A stretch of DNA of 10,241 bases from an uncultured Clostridia bacterium (GTDB lineage Bacteria; Bacillota; Clostridia; Oscillospirales; Ruminococcaceae): positions 1 through 10,241 of the forward strand of contig CANPWR010000048.1 of the NCBI GenBank assembly GCA_947584825.1, read 5' to 3'. A model generated the notes under the pieces. The model was not told the DNA's origin. It was given only the letters and a program-made list of their open reading frames with translations, and made no database searches. Numbering within the stretch: the stretch's first letter is position 1; every line of letters begins with the position of its first letter. Of the stretch, positions 6,191 to 10,241 are shown one piece after another. The position numbers and the translations under genes are program-made.

Positions 6191-6219
6191 TTGACAATAA
6201 AATTTTCATATGCTATAAT
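6191..6219 (+). promoter_or_regulatory. Consensus sigma-A promoter of rplJL
   Basis: A perfect TTGACA (6191-6196) and perfect TATAAT (6214-6219) with a 17-nt spacer, as expected for a ribosomal protein operon. Transcription should begin near 6226, just before the L10 leader. The 15 bases 6183-6197 are identical to those at the leuA promoter (2223-2237). Confidence 0.93.
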
Positions 6220-6225
6220 ATGCCT

Positions 6226-6350
6226 TGCATTCGTATCTAAAGACAGCAGGTGGCGTAAAGCCGTAAGTCCTGCCGAGGAAAGAATAGCAAAGTTTAATAG
6301 GATTACTGAAACTTTGTTCCTCTTTGTCTTTTGATAAAGAGGATTTTTAT
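6226..6350 (+). ncRNA. Ribosomal protein L10 leader (autoregulatory attenuator)
   Basis: The conserved Firmicutes L10-leader core AGACAGCAGGTGGC plus TCCTGCCGAGGAA is present. GCAGG (6246-6250) pairs with CCTGC (6269-6273) and GGC (6252-6254) with GCC (6260-6262), leaving an asymmetric GTAAGT internal loop suited to a kink-turn that binds L10. Downstream, GAGGAA (6275-6280) plus CAAAGTTT (6288-6295) pairs with AAACTTTG plus TTCCTC (6309-6322), a 14-bp antiterminator. Its 3' strand overlaps the terminator arm CCTCTTT (6319-6325). L10(L12)4 binding to the core, which ends in GAGGAA, would favour termination. This matches the known attenuation of rplJL in Firmicutes; the detailed pairing is read from this sequence. 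Confidence 0.88.
6319..6348 (+). terminator. Attenuator terminator in the L10 leader
   Basis: CCTCTTT (6319-6325) pairs with AAAGAGG (6336-6342) around a 10-nt loop, followed by ATTTTT and, shortly after, a second run of seven T. The 5' arm shares CCTC with the antiterminator, so only one of the two structures can form. Confidence 0.8.
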
Positions 6351-6395
6351 TTGCTTTTTTTGATACGGAAATTTATTAAAAGAGGTGAAATCCAT

Positions 6396-6908
6396 ATGCC
6401 AAGCGAAAAGGTATTGCTTCAAAAGCAGGAAAAAGTAAAAGCTTTAACTGAGCTACTTAAAAACGCTGCTTCAGGTGTAATTGTTGACTACAAGGGCATT
6501 ACGGTTGAAGAAGATACCCAGCTTAGAAAAGAGCTGAGAGAAGCAGGAGTTACTTATTCTGTAGAGAAGAACACAATGCTCCGTTTTGCAATGAAAAACT
6601 GCGGAATGGACGAGCTTACAAATGTTCTTGAGGGTACGACCGCTATTGCTGTTTCAAACGATGACCAAACAGCTCCTGCAAGAGTACTCGGAAAATTTGC
6701 AAGCGAGCACGACGACAAGTTCACGCTTAAAGCAGGATTTATCGGCGAGGATATTTATGATGAGGCAGGAGTTATGGCTCTGTCAAAAATTCCGCCGAGA
6801 GATGTATTGCTTGCACAGCTTGTTGGTTCACTGCAAGGACCTATTCAAGGACTTGCCGCAATTCTCAAAGCTGTTGTTGACAGCAAAAGCGAAGGCGACG
6901 CAGCATAG
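6396..6908 (+). CDS. rplJ: Large-subunit ribosomal protein L10 (uL10)
   Basis: A 170-residue L10, the base of the ribosomal stalk that anchors L12 dimers on 23S rRNA near the factor-binding centre. It begins MPSEKVLLQKQEKVKAL, contains the family core VIVDYKGITVEEDTQLRKELR and YSVEKNTMLRFA (rRNA-binding domain, about 1-105), then KIPPRDVLLAQLVGSLQGPIQ leading into the C-terminal helix that holds L12. Length is typical. The start is the ATG at 6396, 7 nt after AGAGGTGA (6381-6388); an in-frame extension back to 6324 would run through the leader terminator and is rejected. It is translated with rplL and autoregulated through the L10 leader. Confidence 0.96.
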   Translation: MPSEKVLLQKQEKVKALTELLKNAASGVIVDYKGITVEEDTQLRKELREAGVTYSVEKNTMLRFAMKNCGMDELTNVLEGTTAIAVSNDDQTAPARVLGKFASEHDDKFTLKAGFIGEDIYDEAGVMALSKIPPRDVLLAQLVGSLQGPIQGLAAILKAVVDSKSEGDAA

Positions 6909-6997
6909 ACTGTATTGCTAAAATTAAAAGTATGTAAAATCAAAAGTAAGAGGCATAAAGCCTCAGGACAAAAATTATTATTAAAGGAGAAATTATC
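6909..6997 (+). other. rplJ-rplL spacer with small hairpin
   Basis: An 89-bp AT-rich spacer. GAGGC (6950-6954) and GCCTC (6960-6964) form a 5-bp hairpin with loop ATAAA and no T-run, so it is not a terminator. It sits 19 nt before the strong rplL ribosome binding site AAAGGAGA (6983-6990) and might be a processing or stability element. No gene is seen. Confidence 0.45.
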
Positions 6998-7369
6998 ATG
7001 GCTTCAGAGAAAATTTTAAAATTTGTAGAAGATATTAAAGAGCTTTCTGTTCTTGAACTTTCAGAGCTCGTAGACGCAATCCAAGAAGAATTTGGCGTAA
7101 CTGCTGCTGTTGCAGCTGCTGCTCCTGCTGCAGGCGCTGCTGCAGCCGCAGAGGAAAAGACTGAATTTGATGTTGTTTTGGCATCATTCGGCGACGCTAA
7201 GATGGCTGTTATCAAAGCTGTTAAGGAAATCACAGGTCTTGGACTTAAAGAGTCTAAGGAACTTGTTGAGTCAGCTCCAAAGGCTGTTAAGGAAGGTGCT
7301 TCTAAGGCAGACGCTGAGGAAATCAAAACTAAGCTTGAAGAAGCAGGAGCTACTGTTGAGCTTAAGTAA
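6998..7369 (+). CDS. rplL: Large-subunit ribosomal protein L7/L12 (bL12)
   Basis: A 123-residue L7/L12, the multi-copy stalk protein that recruits EF-Tu, EF-G and other translational GTPases. Domains are an N-terminal dimerisation and L10-binding part (1-33, ILKFVEDIKELSVLELSELVDAIQEEFGV), a flexible Ala-rich hinge (about 34-52) and a C-terminal globular domain (53-123) with the family signature VIKAVKEITGLGLKESKELV and the APKAVKEG loop. AAAGGAGA precedes the ATG by 7 nt. It is the last gene of the unit; a strong terminator follows 27 bp after the stop. Ala-rich codons create long antisense open frames that are not genes. Confidence 0.97.
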   Translation: MASEKILKFVEDIKELSVLELSELVDAIQEEFGVTAAVAAAAPAAGAAAAAEEKTEFDVVLASFGDAKMAVIKAVKEITGLGLKESKELVESAPKAVKEGASKADAEEIKTKLEEAGATVELK

Positions 7370-7395
7370 TTATTGCAAAACTGCATAACTAAAAC

Positions 7396-7433
7396 AATCC
7401 CTGACAAACTATACAGTCTGTCGGGGATTTTTT
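7396..7433 (+). terminator. Intrinsic terminator of rplJL
   Basis: AATCCCTGACA (7396-7406) pairs with TGTCGGGGATT (7419-7429), 11 pairs with one G-U, followed by a run of six T (7428-7433). It ends the operon 10 bp before the convergent sulfotransferase-like gene stops at 7443, so rpoB is not co-transcribed from here. Confidence 0.93.
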
Positions 7434-7442
7434 AATTATTAT

Positions 7443-8600
7443 CTAGTTGTATTTAAAGAAAATGTGATATAACTTAGCCGCAATTTTCTTTAACAGCGAA
7501 CGCCTTTCATAATTGAGTTCTCTTTTAACATTGTCAAGCTCTGTTTTTATATTTGCGAGCCTGCATTTCATATCCTCATTTTGAAGTGCTAACATTCTGC
7601 CGCATATAAGTACCAACTCTTCTGAGGAATAATTTTTCACAATGCCGTAAGTTTTATCAATCCCGTTTCTAAAGAGAATACCGTCTTGTCGATTTATAAA
7701 TTCTTTTGCAACGGCAACATTACTCTCATTATACTTTTTTAAAAAGTCCATACGTTTTTCATATGTAAAAAACTTTGAGGGTGAAACACCGTTAGTTTTC
7801 TCTTCTTCCTCCTGAACAATTTTTAAATATTTGACTGCAAAATTATTTCTTGTTTTAAAACAGTCAAATTCATTTAATACTCTCTTTATCTCCAGAAACT
7901 TTCCATGCAGACTTGTATTAACAACTATATCAGGCGACACATACCTTTCGTTCAATTCAAGCCCTAAAACATTCAGAAAATCAGAAATCAAAGTGTTTCC
8001 GTTTCCCTCATATTGTTTCTTTTCATAAACCCTCACAATAATGTTCTCTTTCCCTACTGTCTGTGAAATCTCAGTAAGCTGAGAATAATAATCCAACTTA
8101 AAGTAATCTATATCCTCAGAATCTAGAAAATCTTGAAAGTTCATTTGTATTTTAACTTTAACCCTCTGTGCATAATAAGATTCTACAACCAGATCCTGTC
8201 TTCTTAGATATACTATTACCTTTAAATCTATTTCTCTTTCTGACAATGCACTCTTTAATACCTGCCAGAAATTTTCTCTGTTTATATATCCGTTCCAGAT
8301 ATTCTCATCTGACATTATTACATTCGGGTAGTGGTTTGTAAGCTCCTTTATCTTATCAAGTCCTTCATAAAAGCGCTCGTCCTCTGATTTTCGTATTTCA
8401 GCTTCACTCTCTAAACTGCACTTTTGATGATGTACCAAAAAATGAGCGTTTCGGTACTTGTTCACTCCGTAATACCGATAACCGAAATCAGGATAACAAT
8501 ATCCCTGTTCCTCCAGTAAGTGTTTGTTCAGTGGTAAAAAGTTTTGTATCGCTGTCGTACCCGTCTTCGGAGTTCCTATATGCAGATACAAAGTTGCCAT
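7443..8600 (-). CDS. Sulfotransferase-like protein (PAPS P-loop fold)
   Basis: A 385-residue protein resembling carbohydrate sulfotransferases, which move sulfate from PAPS to a hydroxyl of a glycan or small molecule. The N-terminal HIGTPKTGTTAIQNFL (7-22) is the 5'-phosphosulfate loop with K12, T13, G14, T15 and T16. YLRRQDLVVESYY (131-143) matches the 3'-phosphate motif, with an arginine pair and S141. No signal peptide or clear membrane span is seen. The C-terminal 50 residues are a charged coiled-coil-like helix ending in a basic/aromatic tail (LLKKIAAKLYHIFFKY) that may contact membrane or partners. AAGGAG precedes the ATG (cat at 8598-8600). The gene stands alone between the rplJL terminator and pyrG. 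The acceptor is unknown; a surface polysaccharide is plausible given the flippase elsewhere in the window. Confidence 0.8.
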   Translation of the reverse strand: MATLYLHIGTPKTGTTAIQNFLPLNKHLLEEQGYCYPDFGYRYYGVNKYRNAHFLVHHQKCSLESEAEIRKSEDERFYEGLDKIKELTNHYPNVIMSDENIWNGYINRENFWQVLKSALSEREIDLKVIVYLRRQDLVVESYYAQRVKVKIQMNFQDFLDSEDIDYFKLDYYSQLTEISQTVGKENIIVRVYEKKQYEGNGNTLISDFLNVLGLELNERYVSPDIVVNTSLHGKFLEIKRVLNEFDCFKTRNNFAVKYLKIVQEEEEKTNGVSPSKFFTYEKRMDFLKKYNESNVAVAKEFINRQDGILFRNGIDKTYGIVKNYSSEELVLICGRMLALQNEDMKCRLANIKTELDNVKRELNYERRSLLKKIAAKLYHIFFKYN

Positions 8601-8680
8601 ATTTCTTTCTCCTTTATTTAATCCCTCTGTTCTGAAAGAAAAAACAGTCGGATTACATTTTCGTTCTGTTGTGTAATTAA

Positions 8681-8686
8681 ATTATA
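8681..8686 (-). promoter_or_regulatory. Possible -10 element for sulfotransferase gene
   Basis: A perfect TATAAT on the minus strand lies 80 nt upstream of the ATG, but no good -35 hexamer is found at 16-18 nt. The remaining intergenic sequence to the pyrG terminator shows nothing else. Confidence 0.3.
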
Positions 8687-8741
8687 CATTGATTTATTAC
8701 ACACTCTGTGAGGAGAAAGTGAAGAATATAAACTATCAGAC

Positions 8742-8777
8742 AAAAAGCGCAGTATGCAAATCAGCATACCACGCTTT
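8742..8777 (-). terminator. Intrinsic terminator of pyrG
   Basis: On the minus strand AAAGCGTGGTATGC (8777-8764) pairs with GCATACTGCGCTTT (8757-8744) around a 6-nt loop and ends in CTTTTTG. The two central pairs are G-U on the minus-strand RNA but would be C-A mismatches on the plus strand, so the stem is built for minus-strand transcripts. It lies 20 bp beyond the pyrG stop codon. Confidence 0.88.
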
Positions 8778-8796
8778 AAATCTGTTATTTAATAAA

Positions 8797-10241
8797 CTAT
8801 TTTTTTTGCTCAATTGCAGCCTTTATAAATTCCCTGAATAAAGGATGCGCTTTATTAGGTCTTGACTTAAACTCAGGATGGAACTGCACACCTACAAACC
8901 ACGGGTGAACTTCCTTCGGCAGCTCAACAATTTCAATAAGCTTGTTGTCAGGAGAGCTTCCTGCTAAAATCAAGCCATTTTTCTCAAACATCTCTCTGTA
9001 ATTGTTGTTAAACTCCCAGCGGTGGCGGTGTCTTTCATCAATTTTATCTGTTTTATATGCCAGACTGCTCTGAGTGCCTTCCTTTAACACACATGGATAA
9101 AGTCCCAAACGCATTGTTCCGCCCTTGTCGGTAATATCCTTCTGCACGTCCATAATATCAATAACAGGATTCGGCGTATTGCAAAACTCCGTTGAGTTAG
9201 CGTCTTTAAGCCCTGCAACATTTCTGGCAAACTCAATAACAGACATCTGCATACCTAAACAAATTCCGAACATAGGAATTTTGTTCTCCCTTGCATAGCG
9301 AATTGCCTCGACCATACCTTCAATTCCTCTGTCGCCAAAACCGCCCGGAACTATGATTCCGTCGCAGCCTTTAAGCTTATCAGCAACATTTGAACTGTCA
9401 ATATCCTCCGACTGTATCCAGTTTATCTTAACCCTTGCGCCGTTTTCAAATCCTGCGTGACGAAGCGCCTCGGCAACAGAAAGATATGCGTCTTCAAGTT
9501 CAACATATTTTCCGACCAATCCGATAGTGATGTCCTTTTTAGCAGCCTTCTGAACGGCAACCATATGTTCCCACCCGGTTAAATCAGGCTTTTTGTTTTC
9601 AATTCCTAAGTGATAGCAAACTGCGTCTGCCAACCCCTCGTTCTCAAGCCATAAAGGTACTTCATAAAGCGAAGGTGCAGTGAGATTCTGTATAACATCT
9701 TCCGGTCTTACATTGCAAAAGAGCGAGATTTTCTTTTTCATATCGTCCGGAATCTCAAACTCACTTCTCAAAACCAAAACTGACGGCTGTATTCCAAGTG
9801 ACAATAGCTCCTTAACAGAGTGTTGAGTAGGCTTACTTTTAAGCTCTTTAGAGCCCGATATGTAAGGCACCAGCGTAACGTGCAAAAACAGCGAGTTCCC
9901 CCTGCCCAGCTCAATACTTGCCTGCCTGAGTGCCTCTAAAAACGGAGTTGACTCAATGTCTCCTACCGTTCCGCCTATCTCGGTTATAACAATATCGGGG
10001 TTCGAGTCCTTTCCAGCACTGTAAAGCCGTTCTTTAATCTCATTGGTTATGTGAGGAATAACCTGAACTGTTCCCCCGAGGTAATCTCCTCTGCGCTCTT
10101 TATTTAAAACATTCCAGTAAACCTTACCTGTGGTAACATTAGAGTTCACGGACAAATTTTCATCTATAAATCTCTCATAGTGACCTAAATCCAAATCGGT
10201 TTCCGTACCGTCATCAGTAACAAAAACCTCGCCGTGCTGAT
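8797..10241 (-). CDS. pyrG: CTP synthase, N-terminus outside window
   Basis: The visible 480 residues begin QHGEVFVTDDGTETDLDLGHYERF and run to the stop at 8797; about 55-60 N-terminal residues, including the ATP-binding P-loop, lie beyond the right edge. The enzyme aminates UTP to CTP with ATP and glutamine in the cytoplasm. The synthase domain carries the metal/substrate motifs DLDLGHYERF, RRGDYLGGTVQVIPHIT and TEIGGTVGDIE. The class I glutamine amidotransferase domain begins after VGKYVELEDAYLSV and has the oxyanion GGFGDRG, the nucleophile Cys in FGICLGMQ (codon at 9259-9261) and the catalytic His/Glu in VQFHPEF. A TTG at 10194 is an internal Leu codon, not the start. A terminator follows at 8742-8777. 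The full length would be about 537 residues, normal for the family. Confidence 0.97.
   Translation of the reverse strand, partial: QHGEVFVTDDGTETDLDLGHYERFIDENLSVNSNVTTGKVYWNVLNKERRGDYLGGTVQVIPHITNEIKERLYSAGKDSNPDIVITEIGGTVGDIESTPFLEALRQASIELGRGNSLFLHVTLVPYISGSKELKSKPTQHSVKELLSLGIQPSVLVLRSEFEIPDDMKKKISLFCNVRPEDVIQNLTAPSLYEVPLWLENEGLADAVCYHLGIENKKPDLTGWEHMVAVQKAAKKDITIGLVGKYVELEDAYLSVAEALRHAGFENGARVKINWIQSEDIDSSNVADKLKGCDGIIVPGGFGDRGIEGMVEAIRYARENKIPMFGICLGMQMSVIEFARNVAGLKDANSTEFCNTPNPVIDIMDVQKDITDKGGTMRLGLYPCVLKEGTQSSLAYKTDKIDERHRHRWEFNNNYREMFEKNGLILAGSSPDNKLIEIVELPKEVHPWFVGVQFHPEFKSRPNKAHPLFREFIKAAIEQKK

Noticed and set aside
6119..6334. 71-residue plus-strand frame
   Set aside because: It covers the rplJ promoter and L10 leader and is explained by them.
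6940..7407. 155-residue antisense frame over rplL
   Set aside because: It is an Ala/Ser-rich mirror of the rplL hinge codons and runs through the terminator.
10192..10194. Start codon of pyrG at an in-frame TTG
   Set aside because: The conserved family sequence QHGEVFVTDDGTETD continues upstream in frame to the window edge, so this is an internal leucine.

Overview
The window is AT-rich bacterial DNA from a Gram-positive anaerobe of the class Clostridia, most likely a Ruminococcaceae/Oscillospiraceae-type gut bacterium. The basis is a leucine T-box riboswitch, a Firmicutes-type L10 leader, strong AGGAGG-type ribosome binding sites, TTGACA-17-TATAAT promoters and the protein set. The genus is an inference. 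The window is mostly ordinary chromosome with two unusual intergenic repeat blocks; I see no phage, conjugative or defence system.

Layout. Bases 1-140 hold two terminator hairpins. Bases 141-1868 (minus strand) are a two-gene operon: a Wzx/MurJ-superfamily polysaccharide flippase, then a small PC4/YdbC-type ssDNA-binding protein, with a good promoter at 1901-1929. Bases 1930-2173 are a GC-rich tandem repeat (two 111-bp units plus a remnant) between this operon and the divergent leuA unit. Bases 2231-2536 carry the leuA promoter and a Leu (CUC) T-box leader; leuA itself is 2605-4269 (2-isopropylmalate synthase, actinobacterial/yeast-like type). Bases 4270-4443 are a 174-bp element with nested inverted repeats. 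It is followed by a secreted FN3-VanY-type peptidase gene (4507-5463), which converges on a DUF5662-like gene (5517-6059, minus strand, TTG start) across a shared terminator.

Bases 6191-7433 form a self-contained ribosomal stalk operon: promoter, L10-binding leader with a visible antiterminator/terminator switch, rplJ, rplL and terminator. It is not linked to rplKA or rpoBC here. Bases 7443-8600 (minus) encode a PAPS-type sulfotransferase-like protein. Bases 8797-10241 (minus) encode CTP synthase, cut by the window edge.

How the genes fit together: the window is a mosaic of short, independently promoted units. The clearest regulatory content is two RNA attenuators, one sensing uncharged tRNA-Leu for leuA and one sensing free L10(L12)4 for rplJL. 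The flippase, the sulfotransferase and the VanY-like protein all act on cell-surface polymers but are not co-transcribed.
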